A stretch of DNA of 64,000 bases from Bacillota bacterium (GTDB lineage: Bacteria; Bacillota; Bacilli; Paenibacillales; Paenibacillaceae), in NCBI GenBank assembly GCA_023433615.1, contig JAEZCJ010000223.1, positions 1-64,000 of the forward strand, given 5' to 3'. Position 1 is the stretch's first letter; each line of letters opens with the position of its first letter. A model generated the notes under the pieces. That model saw only the letters and a list, made by a program, of their open reading frames with translations, was not told the origin of the DNA and did no database searches. Both the position numbers and the translations under genes were made by a program. Of the stretch, positions 28,524 to 37,780 are shown one piece after another.

Positions 28524-28698
28524 TTGTACGAAATATCGTACAAGCATTCGCATTTTGCCGGAATTGGTTTGAGTTTGTACGATAAATCGTATAGATTGGT
28601 TGGTATAGCATCGTGCAGCGGGGATTGTGTACGATAAATCGATTACAACGCAAGTGTCGTGCCATTAGCAGGATAGACTTGTACGATAAATCGTACAA
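28524..28698. repeat. Four evenly spaced 20-bp palindromes
   Basis: Copies of TTGTACGATAAATCGTACAA start near 28524 (TTGTACGAAATATCGTACAA), 28575 (right arm decayed to ATCGTATAG), about 28627 (degenerate right arm) and 28679 (perfect). Start-to-start distances are about 51-52 bp, close to five helical turns, and the sequences between copies are unrelated. The last copy ends 72 bp before the DUF4256 start codon. A multi-site operator is the simplest reading. Confidence 0.8.
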
Positions 28699-28770
28699 AA
28701 TCGTTACGAGATGTGCATCATGCGCGGCATTGACTTGTGAAAAATCCAAATTGCGCCAAGGAGGCTCTAC

Positions 28771-29340
28771 ATGACCATTGATAAAGCAACGCTGACGCCG
28801 GAATTGCTTGATGAACTCCGCAAGACGTTAAAGGCCCGTTTCGAGAAGAATATGATCCGCCATCCAGGCATCGAATGGGCGGATGTGCAAGCGAAGCTGG
28901 AGGCGAGCGGTCCGGACAAGCTGCGATCGCTCCATGAGATGGAACAGACCGGCGGAGAACCGGACGTCGTCGGGTACGATGCAGCGACTGATGAGTACCT
29001 ATTCTACGACTGTGCCGCGGAAAGTCCCAAAGGCCGCAGAAGCGTCTGTTACGACCATGAGGCGCTGGAGGCTAGGAAGCAGAATAAGCCGGAGAACAGC
29101 GCGATCAATATGGCCATGGAGATGGGCATCGAAATCTTAACGGTTGAAGAGTACATGGACTTGCAGAATCTGGGGAGCTTCGATACGAAAACTTCCAGCT
29201 GGGTGAAGACGCCGCCCGAGATTCGTAAACTCGGCGGCGCGATCTTCGGCGACTACCGCTACGGCAAAGTGTTCATCTACCACAATGGCGCGGATTCCTA
29301 CTATGGCGCCAGAGGATTCCGAGGCTCGCTGAGGGTCTGA
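28771..29340 (+). CDS. DUF4256 family protein
   Basis: A 189-residue soluble protein matching DUF4256 along its full length: RHPGIEWADVQAKLE, EMEQTGGEPDVVGYD, FYDCAAESPKGRRSVCYDHEALE, LGSFDTKTSSWVKTP, and the C-terminal ARGFRGSLRV. AAGGAGG lies about 7 bp before the ATG. The family is widespread in bacteria and has no established function. Its upstream region carries the palindrome array, so its expression may be tightly regulated. A terminator follows. Confidence 0.92.
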   Translation: MTIDKATLTPELLDELRKTLKARFEKNMIRHPGIEWADVQAKLEASGPDKLRSLHEMEQTGGEPDVVGYDAATDEYLFYDCAAESPKGRRSVCYDHEALEARKQNKPENSAINMAMEMGIEILTVEEYMDLQNLGSFDTKTSSWVKTPPEIRKLGGAIFGDYRYGKVFIYHNGADSYYGARGFRGSLRV

Positions 29341-29388
29341 ATAGAGGAATCGATCGGCTAGTGCGTTGGACCAGAATAGTAGAAGGCT

Positions 29389-29415
29389 AAGGAGATCCTG
29401 AGGGGTCTCCTTTTC
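29389..29415 (+). terminator. Rho-independent terminator after the DUF4256 gene
   Basis: AAGGAGA and TCTCCTT arms with an internal CC/GG pairing are followed by TTTT. Confidence 0.75.
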
Positions 29416-29544
29416 AATGTTGCAGCCATCGAATTCTGTGCTATATTATACAGATCTAATTATACTATGAGTCTATTATCCTAGTAATGCCGTATAATAA
29501 GGCGACTCGAGTAGGTCAATCTACACAACATGGGGGATCAGAGA

Positions 29545-31278
29545 ATGAAATGGACGATTCGTAAGAAGCTGCTGTTGTTCTGTGTATCGCTGCTCGCGAT
29601 TCCGGCGCTCATTGTCGGCTTGATGAGCTATTCGACTGCCCGAGAGGCGACCGACGAGTTGATCAGGAAGAACCTGGCGAACAGCGTGAAGCTGATGAAC
29701 CAGAATATCGCCAACATGAATGAGATGGTGAAGGACGGCCAGCTGCCGTTGGACAATGCGCAGGAAGAGATTAAGAAGATCATGCTCGGCGCGAAGCAGC
29801 CGGACGGCACGAGGCCGATCAATAAGGAATATGAGCTTGGAGAGAACGGTTATTATTATGCCATCAGCGAAGACGGCGAGCTCCTCGCGCATCCAAGTCT
29901 AGAGGGGGATAATTTGTGGGACAAGAAGACCTCCGACGGATTCTACTATATTCAAGACGTGATCCAGCAAGGGAAGAGCGGCGGCGGGTTCACGTTCTAC
30001 AATTGGCCTCTGCCCGGCAGCGAGAAGGAAGCGCAGAAGATTACCTATGCGCTTCAAGCGCCGGAATGGGGATGGATTATCGTCGCGGGCTCTTATTATC
30101 AGGATTATAGCCACGGTCAGACGCTGATTCTCGAAGCGATGGTCACCACCCTGCTGATCTGCATTGCGGTCGGCGCGGTCGCCGTCATCTTGTTCGCCAA
30201 TCATATCGCAACGCCGGTGAAGCGGATCGCGGATGAGACGCGCAGAGTGTCGAACGGGGATCTGACTGCAGCCGATCTCGTGATCGGCAATAAGGATGAG
30301 ATCGGGAGCCTTGCAGGCGACTTTAATCGGATGAAGCGGCAGCTTCAGTCGCTAGTCGAACAAGTCGCGGCAAGCTCCGGCAACGTTACGGATGCTTCGC
30401 ATAGCCTGCAGACTTCGATCGAGGAGACGAACGAAGCTTCTCGCAGCATCGCCGAATCCGTACAGCAGATCGCGATCGGCATGGAGACGCAGGCGCATAA
30501 TCTCGAGCAGAGCTCGAAGGCGATGGGAGAGATGGCGGAAGGCATCGGACGGATCGCCGATACATCCTCAGGCGCTTATGAGGCCTCCGTACGATCGGAG
30601 CTGGAGGCGAAGCAAGGGCACGAGCGGATCGGGCAATCGATCGGCGACATGCAGGCGGTTCAGGCGTCGATCGACGGGATCGCGGCTGTTATGGACACGT
30701 TGAACCAGCGCTCTGCCGAGATCAGCGAGATCGTGACCGTCATGACGGACATTGCCAGCCAGACCAGCCTCTTATCCCTCAATGCCTCGATCGAAGCGGC
30801 GCGAGCAGGCGAGCACGGGAAGGGTTTCGCGGTAGTAGCCTCGGAAGTGAACAAGCTGGCGGAGATGTCGCGCTCGTCCTCCGAACAGATCAGGCAGCTG
30901 GTGCTGCAGGTGCAGTCCGATATAGCGGCAGCGTCGCGATCGACGGTGACGGGGATCGCATCGTTCCAACAAGGCATGCAAGCGATCGAACAGACCGGAG
31001 CCGTCTTCGGCAGAATCGTGACGGCCGCACAGGATGTCGTTGGGCAGATCCAGGAGGTCTCGGCCGCCGCTGAGGAGATGTCGGCGAGCTCGCAGCAGAT
31101 CTATGCTTCGCTGGAGGAATTGGATCGGATCGCAAGCCAATCGGTTCAGCGCTCCGAGACGATATCGGCAGCGACGGAGGAACAGATGGCTTCGATGGAA
31201 GAGATCAGGCACGCGTCTCATTCGCTGCGGCAAATGGCGGATGAGCTAGGCGCAACGATCCATAAGTTCAACGTATAG
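29545..31278 (+). CDS. Methyl-accepting chemotaxis protein with Cache sensor
   Basis: A 577-residue transmembrane chemoreceptor. A membrane helix (about residues 8-30) precedes an extracellular Cache-type domain (about 40-195; ENGYYYAISEDGELLAHP, APEWGWIIVAGSYY). A second helix (about 200-220), a HAMP domain (about 222-275) and the cytoplasmic signalling domain follow, with the hairpin tip EIVTVMTDIASQTSLLSLNA and the conserved EAARAGEHGKGFAVVASEV. Such proteins relay ligand binding to CheA/CheW. Start ATG 29545 is preferred (GGGGG 8 bp upstream, MKWTIRKKLL); ATG 29530 adds five residues. No other chemotaxis gene is nearby. The ligand is unknown, though the YYYA...HP pattern is common in receptors for small organic ligands. 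Confidence 0.93.
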   Translation: MKWTIRKKLLLFCVSLLAIPALIVGLMSYSTAREATDELIRKNLANSVKLMNQNIANMNEMVKDGQLPLDNAQEEIKKIMLGAKQPDGTRPINKEYELGENGYYYAISEDGELLAHPSLEGDNLWDKKTSDGFYYIQDVIQQGKSGGGFTFYNWPLPGSEKEAQKITYALQAPEWGWIIVAGSYYQDYSHGQTLILEAMVTTLLICIAVGAVAVILFANHIATPVKRIADETRRVSNGDLTAADLVIGNKDEIGSLAGDFNRMKRQLQSLVEQVAASSGNVTDASHSLQTSIEETNEASRSIAESVQQIAIGMETQAHNLEQSSKAMGEMAEGIGRIADTSSGAYEASVRSELEAKQGHERIGQSIGDMQAVQASIDGIAAVMDTLNQRSAEISEIVTVMTDIASQTSLLSLNASIEAARAGEHGKGFAVVASEVNKLAEMSRSSSEQIRQLVLQVQSDIAAASRSTVTGIASFQQGMQAIEQTGAVFGRIVTAAQDVVGQIQEVSAAAEEMSASSQQIYASLEELDRIASQSVQRSETISAATEEQMASMEEIRHASHSLRQMADELGATIHKFNV

Positions 31279-31344
31279 CGTCGGCCGTGGTACAATGCAG
31301 GTATATAAGTTGCACGACATTATCCGGCATAGGAGTGGTCGAAG

Positions 31345-32619
31345 ATGGAGAATCATCGCAATTGGGCAGGCAACTATCAGTACCGTGCCGCGGAGCTGTA
31401 CGCGCCTGAGACGATAGAGCAGCTGCAGGAGTGGGTCGCCGCCAAGGATAGCATCCGCGTGCTGGGGACGCGCCATTCGTTCAACGGAATCGCGGACACG
31501 ACGGCCAGTCATCTCTCGCTAAGCAAGCTGAGTACTGTCGTCGAGCTGGATCGCGCGAACAATCGGGTGACGGTGGAGGGGGGCATCCGCTACGGGGAGC
31601 TGTGTCAGTACCTGCATGCGAACGGTTATGCCCTGCACAACCTCGCCTCGCTGCCGCATATTTCCGTGGCTGGCGCATGCGCGACGGCAACGCACGGCTC
31701 GGGAGACGGGAACGGCAATCTGGCGACTGCGGTGCATGCGCTCGAGATCGTACGTGCAGACGGGGAGAAGACGACGTTCACCCGAGGCCAATCGGACGGG
31801 CTGTTCGACGGCGCGGTCGTCGGTCTGGGCGGCTTGGGAGTCGTGACGAAGCTCACGCTGGATATCGTGCCGTCCTTCGACGTCAGCCAAGAAGTGTTCG
31901 AACGGCTCCCCTTCGAGCAGCTCGAGGAACGATTCGATGCGATCGCCTCCAGCGCCTACAGCGTCAGCTTGTTTACCGACTGGCAGAGCGATGCGATCAA
32001 TCAAGTGTGGAGGAAGCGTGTCGTGACGGAAGAGGGACAAGGGATTGGCGGCGAACAAGCAGAAGCGACGCTATTCGGTGCCGTGCGCGCAGACGGCAAG
32101 CGGCATCCGGTGTTCGGCCATGACGCGGTGCATTGCACCGAGCAGCTTGGCGTGGCCGGAGCGTGGCATGAACGGCTGCCGCACTTCCGCCTGCAGTTCA
32201 CGCCGAGTTCCGGAGAAGAGCTGCAGAGCGAATACATCGTGCCCCGTGCGCATGCCTACGAGGCGCTCAGCGCCTTGAACCGGATTCGCGAGCGCATCGC
32301 GCCGCTGCTCTACACGTCGGAGATTCGCACGATTGCCGAGGACCGGCTATGGCTGAGCTCCAGCTACAAGCGTCCTTCTGTGGCGATTCATTTTACATGG
32401 AAGCCGGATTGGGAGGCTGTGCGTCAGCTGCTGCCGGTCATCGAGTCGCAGCTTGCGCCCTACGAAGCGCGTCCTCACTGGGGCAAGCTGTTCACGATGG
32501 GGGCAGAAGAGCTGCAGCCGCTCTATGAGAAGCTGCCCGACTTCCGCAAGCTGCTCTTTCAGCAAGATCCGAACGGGAAGTTCCGGAACGAATACATGCG
32601 GACTTATATCTTGGCGTAG
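31345..32619 (+). CDS. FAD-dependent alditol/xylitol oxidase-like enzyme
   Basis: A 424-residue flavoprotein of the vanillyl-alcohol-oxidase group, closest by pattern to alditol oxidase (AldO). The N-terminal FAD-binding domain contains GTRHSFNGIADT, whose His44 corresponds to the residue that carries covalent FAD in AldO, and SVAGACATATHGSGDG. The C-terminal half carries the D-arabinono-lactone-oxidase-type cap with HFRLQFTPS and the terminal HWGKLF pattern. It would oxidise polyols such as xylitol or sorbitol with oxygen to the aldose plus hydrogen peroxide. No signal peptide. AGGAGTGG lies 6 bp before the ATG. Its last 16 bp overlap the end of the convergent sstT gene. Confidence 0.88.
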   Translation: MENHRNWAGNYQYRAAELYAPETIEQLQEWVAAKDSIRVLGTRHSFNGIADTTASHLSLSKLSTVVELDRANNRVTVEGGIRYGELCQYLHANGYALHNLASLPHISVAGACATATHGSGDGNGNLATAVHALEIVRADGEKTTFTRGQSDGLFDGAVVGLGGLGVVTKLTLDIVPSFDVSQEVFERLPFEQLEERFDAIASSAYSVSLFTDWQSDAINQVWRKRVVTEEGQGIGGEQAEATLFGAVRADGKRHPVFGHDAVHCTEQLGVAGAWHERLPHFRLQFTPSSGEELQSEYIVPRAHAYEALSALNRIRERIAPLLYTSEIRTIAEDRLWLSSSYKRPSVAIHFTWKPDWEAVRQLLPVIESQLAPYEARPHWGKLFTMGAEELQPLYEKLPDFRKLLFQQDPNGKFRNEYMRTYILA

Positions 32620-33818
32620 CGCTGCTCGCGATATTCGGCCGTCGCCGTGAAGAGCACGTCCGACGACGAATTGAGCGCCGTCTCGAACGAATCCTGCAGC
32701 ACGCCGATGATGAATCCGATGCTCACGACCTGCATCGCGATATCGTTCGAGATGCCGAACAGGCTGCATGCCAGCGGGATGAGCAGCAGCGAACCGCCGG
32801 CGACGCCCGAAGCGCCTGCGGCGCACACGGCGGACAGCACGCTGAGTATCAAAGCCGTGCCGAAGTCGACTTTGATGCCGAGCGTATGGACGGCCGCGAG
32901 CGTCAAGACCGAGATCGTAATGGCGGCTCCTGCCATGTTAATCGTTGCCCCTAGCGGGACGGAGACGGCGTAAGTATCCTTGTTAAGGCCAAGCTTCTCG
33001 CAGAGCCGCATATTGACGGGGATGTTCGCCGCCGAGCTGCGCGTGAAGAACGCGGTAATCGCGCTCTCCCGGAGACAACGGAATACGAGCGGATACGGAT
33101 TGCGCCGAATGTTCAGATAGACGATCAGCGGGTTCACGATTATAGCGATGAACAGCATGCAGCCGATCAGCACGAGCAGCAGCTTGCCGTAATCGAGCAG
33201 CGACGCGAGCCCGCTCTCCGTAATGGAGACATAGACAAGACCCAGAATGCCGAACGGCGCCAGCTCGATCACCCACTTCACGATCTGCGAGACGGCGTCG
33301 GCGGCGTCGGCGATCATGCTCTTCGTGCTGTCGTTAGCGCCGCGCAGAGCAATGCCGATCAGCACCGCCCATGCGAGAATGCCGATGTAATTCGCGCGTA
33401 TCAACGCGTTAACGGGATTGTCGACGATCTGGAACAGCAGCGTGCGCAGCACCTCCGCGATGCCGGTCGGTGCCGCTAATTGTTCCGGGCTTGTCGTGAG
33501 CGTCAACTGCACGGGAAACATAAAGCTTGCTGCCACGGCTGTCGCGCCGGCCAAGAACGTGCTGACGGCGTAGAGCAGGATGACCGTTCGCATATTCGTC
33601 GCGTGTCCGCGCCGATGCTGGGAGATGGCCGAGAGGACGAGGAATAGGACGAGAACCGGCGCAGCCGCCTTCAAGGCGGATACGAATAATGAACCGAGAA
33701 TGCCGACGCCTTCCGCCGCGTCAGGCAGCGTTAATGCCAACACGACCCCCGCAATAATGCCCGCCAAGATCCGCTTAACGAGACTTATGCGGTTCCACTT
33801 GCCTAGTAAGTTTCGCAT
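32604..33818 (-). CDS. sstT: Serine/threonine:sodium symporter SstT
   Basis: A 404-residue dicarboxylate/amino acid:cation symporter family member with about eight helices and two re-entrant hairpins. SstT-like features are LGKWNRISLVKRILAGIIAG, PVLVLFLVLSAI, FFTRSSAANIPVNMRLCEKLG with its serine-rich motif, and SVPLGATINMAGAAITI. It should import serine and threonine with sodium across the cytoplasmic membrane. It is monocistronic and convergent with the alditol-oxidase-like gene, overlapping it by 16 bp. No terminator is visible in that overlap. Confidence 0.93.
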   Translation of the reverse strand: MRNLLGKWNRISLVKRILAGIIAGVVLALTLPDAAEGVGILGSLFVSALKAAAPVLVLFLVLSAISQHRRGHATNMRTVILLYAVSTFLAGATAVAASFMFPVQLTLTTSPEQLAAPTGIAEVLRTLLFQIVDNPVNALIRANYIGILAWAVLIGIALRGANDSTKSMIADAADAVSQIVKWVIELAPFGILGLVYVSITESGLASLLDYGKLLLVLIGCMLFIAIIVNPLIVYLNIRRNPYPLVFRCLRESAITAFFTRSSAANIPVNMRLCEKLGLNKDTYAVSVPLGATINMAGAAITISVLTLAAVHTLGIKVDFGTALILSVLSAVCAAGASGVAGGSLLLIPLACSLFGISNDIAMQVVSIGFIIGVLQDSFETALNSSSDVLFTATAEYREQRYAKI

Positions 33819-34068
33819 CCCTGTTCCTCCAGATCGTTCCGATTATGTTGCTGCAGCGATTATTCCCGTACCTCGGCATCACTCAGTGTGCCGTATGTTG
33901 CTCCAACTTATGCCAAGGCCAATGGACTATGTAGGGAATTATACAGGTTCCGGCTTCGAATAGGTGTACAAAATAACACGATTACGTTTGCGAACGTGCA
34001 GGCAATTTTCGCTCCCATCGTATATACTGAGAAAGCCCAAATACTTACTAGGAGCTGCCGAACCGAAT

Positions 34069-35232
34069 ATGAACAAAAAAGAAATCGCGCACATTCGCAA
34101 GCAATTCAAGCTGGACCACGAGATGCTCAAGCTATTCGAAATTTTGACCGTATACATCATGAAGGACAGCAACGAGGTTTACCACTACGAATGCCAGGCA
34201 TTCGCCTTGCTGGACAGAGAGAAGCAGGAGCTGTACATGGGCAGCTTCAAGAAGCTGCTGACCGGCGAGCTGGATCAGAAGCTGTTCGAGCTGCGATTCC
34301 AGGACGAGGCGGACGAGCCTACGAAGATCCTGCTTCATCAAGGGCTTGTGACCGGCGACGCGGAGGAATGGATGAATCTCATGCTCACGCTGGTGGACAA
34401 GATGCTGGCGGATAAAAAATACGAGCGGGACACGGTCATCACGTTCGTTCGCGGGGAATATTTTCGCCCGACCAGGGCGCGGAGCGAAGAATCGGAGGAG
34501 AGCGACAAGGACGAGATGTTCGCGCATCCGTTCATTCTGTGTGCGGTCAACATTACGGAACAGCCGCGCAACACGCTCTTGTTCGACTATGTCGAGCGGC
34601 AATTCAAGTACAATGTCATCGTAGATCCGATCGTCAAGCTGAGCGCGCCGGAGCAGGGGTTCTTCTACCCGAGCGTGACGGATAACGCGTCGGACATTAA
34701 TCGTGTGCTCTACTGCGCAGGCAAGGCCAACGAACCGAACCGCCTGTTCATCGAGAATGTGCTGAACGCGGAGAAGACGGTAACGGCGCAGGAGGAAAGG
34801 TACATCTTCGAAGAGATCGTGAAGGAAGTGGCCGGCGAGCAGCTCGACGCGGGGACGCTGGCACAGGTGTACGAGGAGATCCATCAAGTCATCGAGAACA
34901 ATGAAGAAGACGATGTGCCTTGGCTGGATCATAAGGATGTCGAACGCGTGCTGAAGGTGAGCGGCGTAGAAAATATTACGACGGACAAGGTCGAGCGCGC
35001 ATTCGAGACGGTCGTCGACAACAAGAACTACGAGCTAAAGGCGAGCAGCGTCATTCCGAAGTTCACGTCGAAGTCGATCAAGATCGATACGAAGGTCGCG
35101 ACGATCTCGGTCAGCCCGCAGGATCTCAAGTACGTGAAGCAGGTGAACTATCGCGGCAAGCGCTGCATCCTGATTGAGGTTGACGAGGATGCCGTAATCG
35201 AAGGGTTCACGCTTACGACGGAAGATTTGTAG
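34069..35232 (+). CDS. DUF4317 family protein
   Basis: A 387-residue soluble protein matching DUF4317 (start MNKKEIAHIRKQFK, ILTVYIMKDSNEVYH, FAHPFILCAVNITEQPRNTLLFDY). I chose ATG 34069, where the family normally begins; AGGAG lies about 14 bp upstream, rather far. The protein is acidic in its second half and has no membrane segment or known catalytic motif. Function unknown. It stands alone between a 250-bp spacer and a strong terminator. Confidence 0.88.
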   Translation: MNKKEIAHIRKQFKLDHEMLKLFEILTVYIMKDSNEVYHYECQAFALLDREKQELYMGSFKKLLTGELDQKLFELRFQDEADEPTKILLHQGLVTGDAEEWMNLMLTLVDKMLADKKYERDTVITFVRGEYFRPTRARSEESEESDKDEMFAHPFILCAVNITEQPRNTLLFDYVERQFKYNVIVDPIVKLSAPEQGFFYPSVTDNASDINRVLYCAGKANEPNRLFIENVLNAEKTVTAQEERYIFEEIVKEVAGEQLDAGTLAQVYEEIHQVIENNEEDDVPWLDHKDVERVLKVSGVENITTDKVERAFETVVDNKNYELKASSVIPKFTSKSIKIDTKVATISVSPQDLKYVKQVNYRGKRCILIEVDEDAVIEGFTLTTEDL

Positions 35233-35257
35233 GCAGTTCATCCAATCCATATAGGAA

Positions 35258-35304
35258 GAAGACCGTATGCTGCCTGTCCATCAGGCGGCATGCGGTCTTC
35301 TTCG
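35258..35304 (+). terminator. Strong rho-independent terminator after DUF4317
   Basis: Arms of 19 bp (35258-35276 and 35282-35300, two wobble pairs) enclose a TCCAT loop, followed by TTCGTTGT. Confidence 0.85.
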
Positions 35305-35335
35305 TTGTGCTTCGTTGTGCGCCATCATCCAATTC

Positions 35336-35368
35336 CTTACTTTTGTTAACGATCCGCTTACTTTTGTT
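35336..35368 (+). promoter_or_regulatory. Tandem direct repeat upstream of the sugar ABC operon
   Basis: CTTACTTTTGTT occurs at 35336-35347 and again at 35357-35368, 21 bp apart (two helical turns), 67 bp before the operon start. Direct half-sites at this spacing are typical of AraC-type activators, which often control CUT1 sugar transporters in Paenibacillus. Confidence 0.5.
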
Positions 35369-35434
35369 TATGTCTATGGCAGAAGCCCTCCTCTACAATG
35401 AAGAAGCAGTTCAAAATCAAGGAGGGTATAGGTC

Positions 35435-36808
35435 ATGATGAATAGGAAAGCGCTATCCGCCATGCTGCTTGTGTTGGCGCTGATGCTCGCGGCATGCAGC
35501 AGCTCCGGCGGCAACAACAACGCTAACGCCGGCAACAACGGCGGCAGCACCCAAGCACCGGCTCAATCGGCCGAGAACAAGGAGCCGGAACAAGAGCCGG
35601 CCAAGACGATCGAGCTGCGGATGGCATGGTGGGGGTCCGACGCAAGACACGAGAAGACGCTCAAGGTCATCGAGTTGTTCGAGGAGAAGAACCCGGGCAT
35701 CAAGATTACGGCGGAGTATTCCGGCTTCGACGGGTATTTCGACAAGCTTAACACGCAGATTGCCGCGGGCAACGCGCCTGATCTCATCCAGATGGGCGGC
35801 AATATCAAGGAGTACGTCGATCGGAATGCATTGCTCGATCTGAAGCCGTATGTCGGCTCGATCATCCATCAGGAAGACTTCAGCGAAGGGTTGATTAAGA
35901 AGGCGACCTTCGATGGCAAGTTCTATGGCGTGACGCTCGGCGTCAGCTCGTTCGGCTTGATCTACAACCAGACGATGTTCGAGAAGGCCGGCGTACCGCT
36001 GCCGAGCGAGGATTGGACGTATGACGACTTCAAGAACACGATCAAGCAGCTGTCCGAGAAGCTCGGCGAAGGCTTCTACGGCGCCTACGACTTGTCCAGC
36101 GCCAACGATTCTGCTGCATTATCCACGTACCTAGGCAGCATGGGCAAGGAGCTGTACCGCGGCGGCGAACGTCACTTCGACAAGCAGGATATGATCGACT
36201 GGTACGCGATGTGGGACGAGCTGCGCAAGGCCAACGCCATTACGCCGCCTGACGTACAGGCCGCGAACCCGCCGAGCGCGATCGACAAGTCGCTCCTTGT
36301 CAAAGGCCAGGTGGCCATCCAGACGGCGGCGGCTTCCCAGATCTACGGCTTCCAGGAGCTGACGGAAGATAAGCTCGGACTGATCGTATTCCCCAAAGGA
36401 TCCGTGAATCAAGGCCTCGTCTCGCCGGTTCCCGGCCAGTTCATGACAGGCTACGCGAAGACGGAGCATCCCGAAGAAGTCGCGAAGTTCATGAATTTCA
36501 TGGTGAACGATCCCGATGCCGCGCTCATTCTGGGCAGCGACCGAGGCGTTCCGGCCTCGAGCAAAATTCGCGACATGCTGGCGGCACAATCCACGCCGGT
36601 CGATAAGGTGCTCTACGACTTCGTCTCGACGGTCAGCCGTCTGGCGCCGGACGTGGACTACGAGCAATTCCCGCTGGATAACGAGCTGCTGAAGCTGATC
36701 CAGCTTACCGGCGAGAAGATCGCCTTCGATCAACAGTCGATCGAAGCTGCAGTCGATGAATATATGACCGAGATCGACAAGCTGCTCGCGAAAGCCAAAG
36801 CGCAATAA
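35435..36808 (+). CDS. Sugar ABC transporter substrate-binding lipoprotein
   Basis: A 457-residue extracellular solute-binding protein (family 1). It has a lipoprotein signal with lipobox LAAC (Cys at about residue 21), a low-complexity Gly/Asn/Gln linker, and a type I binding fold with LRMAWWGSDARHEKT and AGNAPDLIQMGG. It would sit on the outer face of the membrane and deliver a carbohydrate to the two permeases downstream. AGGAGGGT lies about 8-12 bp before the paired ATGATG start. No ATPase gene is present; such CUT1 systems usually share an MsmX-type ATPase encoded elsewhere. The sugar is not identifiable. Confidence 0.92.
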   Translation: MMNRKALSAMLLVLALMLAACSSSGGNNNANAGNNGGSTQAPAQSAENKEPEQEPAKTIELRMAWWGSDARHEKTLKVIELFEEKNPGIKITAEYSGFDGYFDKLNTQIAAGNAPDLIQMGGNIKEYVDRNALLDLKPYVGSIIHQEDFSEGLIKKATFDGKFYGVTLGVSSFGLIYNQTMFEKAGVPLPSEDWTYDDFKNTIKQLSEKLGEGFYGAYDLSSANDSAALSTYLGSMGKELYRGGERHFDKQDMIDWYAMWDELRKANAITPPDVQAANPPSAIDKSLLVKGQVAIQTAAASQIYGFQELTEDKLGLIVFPKGSVNQGLVSPVPGQFMTGYAKTEHPEEVAKFMNFMVNDPDAALILGSDRGVPASSKIRDMLAAQSTPVDKVLYDFVSTVSRLAPDVDYEQFPLDNELLKLIQLTGEKIAFDQQSIEAAVDEYMTEIDKLLAKAKAQ

Positions 36809-36835
36809 TCATGCGTAAGCGGCATGACAACGGAA

Positions 36836-36862
36836 CAACGGGAGCCGGATCGGCTCCCGTTG
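36836..36862 (+). terminator. Intercistronic hairpin between binding protein and permeases
   Basis: CAACGGGAGCC and GGCTCCCGTTG are perfect 11-bp arms with a 5-bp loop and no T tract. Such hairpins usually stabilise the upstream message, or partly terminate it, so that more binding protein than permease is made. Confidence 0.7.
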
Positions 36863-36886
36863 TCTCAAGATAGGAGTGCAGGCAAG

Positions 36887-37777
36887 ATGCAGAAATATAA
36901 AAATTATGCTGCAGGATACGCGTTTTTGCTCCCGTGGCTGGTCGGGTTCTTCTTCCTCTACTTAAGCCCGATCGTCGCATCGTTATATCTGTCTTTCACG
37001 AATTACGATTTGCTCACCCCGCCGGAGTGGGTGGGATTCGCCAACTATCGCACGATGTTCACGGACGACTACCGGCTCAGCGATTCGATCGCGGTGACGT
37101 TCCAATACGTGTTCTGGTCCGTACCGCTTAGGATTGCATTCGCGCTGGGCCTGGCTGTCTTGCTCAATCGAGGCATGAAGTTACTCGGCGTATACCGCAC
37201 GATTTACTATATTCCGTCGCTCCTTGGCGGCAGTGTGGCAATCTCGGTCTTGTGGAAGCAAGTGTTCGACAAGGAGGGCTTGTTCAACAAAGGCCTCAGC
37301 TTCATCGGCATCGACGGTCCGAGCTGGATCGCCGACCCGGATACGGCCGTGTTCTCGCTGGTCGGCTTGTCGGTCTGGCAGTTCGGCGCGGTGATGATTA
37401 TCTTCCTAGCGGGCTTGAAGCAAATTCCGCAAGAACTGTACGAAGCCGCGACGATTGACGGAGCGGGCATTGTCCGGAAGTTCGCGCGGATCACGATCCC
37501 GCTGCTCACGCCCGTCATCTTCTTCAACCTGACGATTACGCTGATCCAATCGTTCCAGACGTTCACCAAGGCTTTCATCATCAGCGGCGGAACGGGAGGG
37601 CCTGTCAACTCGACGCTGCTCTATTCCTTGTACTTGTATATCAAGGGCTTCTCGTTCCTGGAGATGGGCTACGCTTCCGCGATGGCCTGGCTGCTGCTGC
37701 TTATCGTGGCCGTCATCACCGGCATCATGTTCCTCACTTCCCGCTACTGGGTATTCTATTCGGATGGGGGGGAATAG
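36887..37777 (+). CDS. Sugar ABC transporter permease, MalF type
   Basis: A 296-residue membrane permease with six helices. The EAA loop that contacts the ATPase reads LYEAATIDGAGIVRKFARITIPLL. AGGAG (36872-36876) lies 10 bp before ATG 36887; the longer frame from 36824 overlaps the hairpin and is not used. It is the second gene of the importer operon, 3 bp before the next permease. Confidence 0.92.
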   Translation: MQKYKNYAAGYAFLLPWLVGFFFLYLSPIVASLYLSFTNYDLLTPPEWVGFANYRTMFTDDYRLSDSIAVTFQYVFWSVPLRIAFALGLAVLLNRGMKLLGVYRTIYYIPSLLGGSVAISVLWKQVFDKEGLFNKGLSFIGIDGPSWIADPDTAVFSLVGLSVWQFGAVMIIFLAGLKQIPQELYEAATIDGAGIVRKFARITIPLLTPVIFFNLTITLIQSFQTFTKAFIISGGTGGPVNSTLLYSLYLYIKGFSFLEMGYASAMAWLLLLIVAVITGIMFLTSRYWVFYSDGGE

Positions 37778-37780
37778 ACG

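Noticed and set aside
28362..28637. 91-codon open frame
   Set aside because: It has no SD, and its second half translates the palindrome copies.
28524..28698. Short CRISPR array
   Set aside because: The repeats are only about 20 bp, are strongly palindromic and two of the four are degenerate. No cas gene is present, and the spacers are too few to judge. An operator array fits better.
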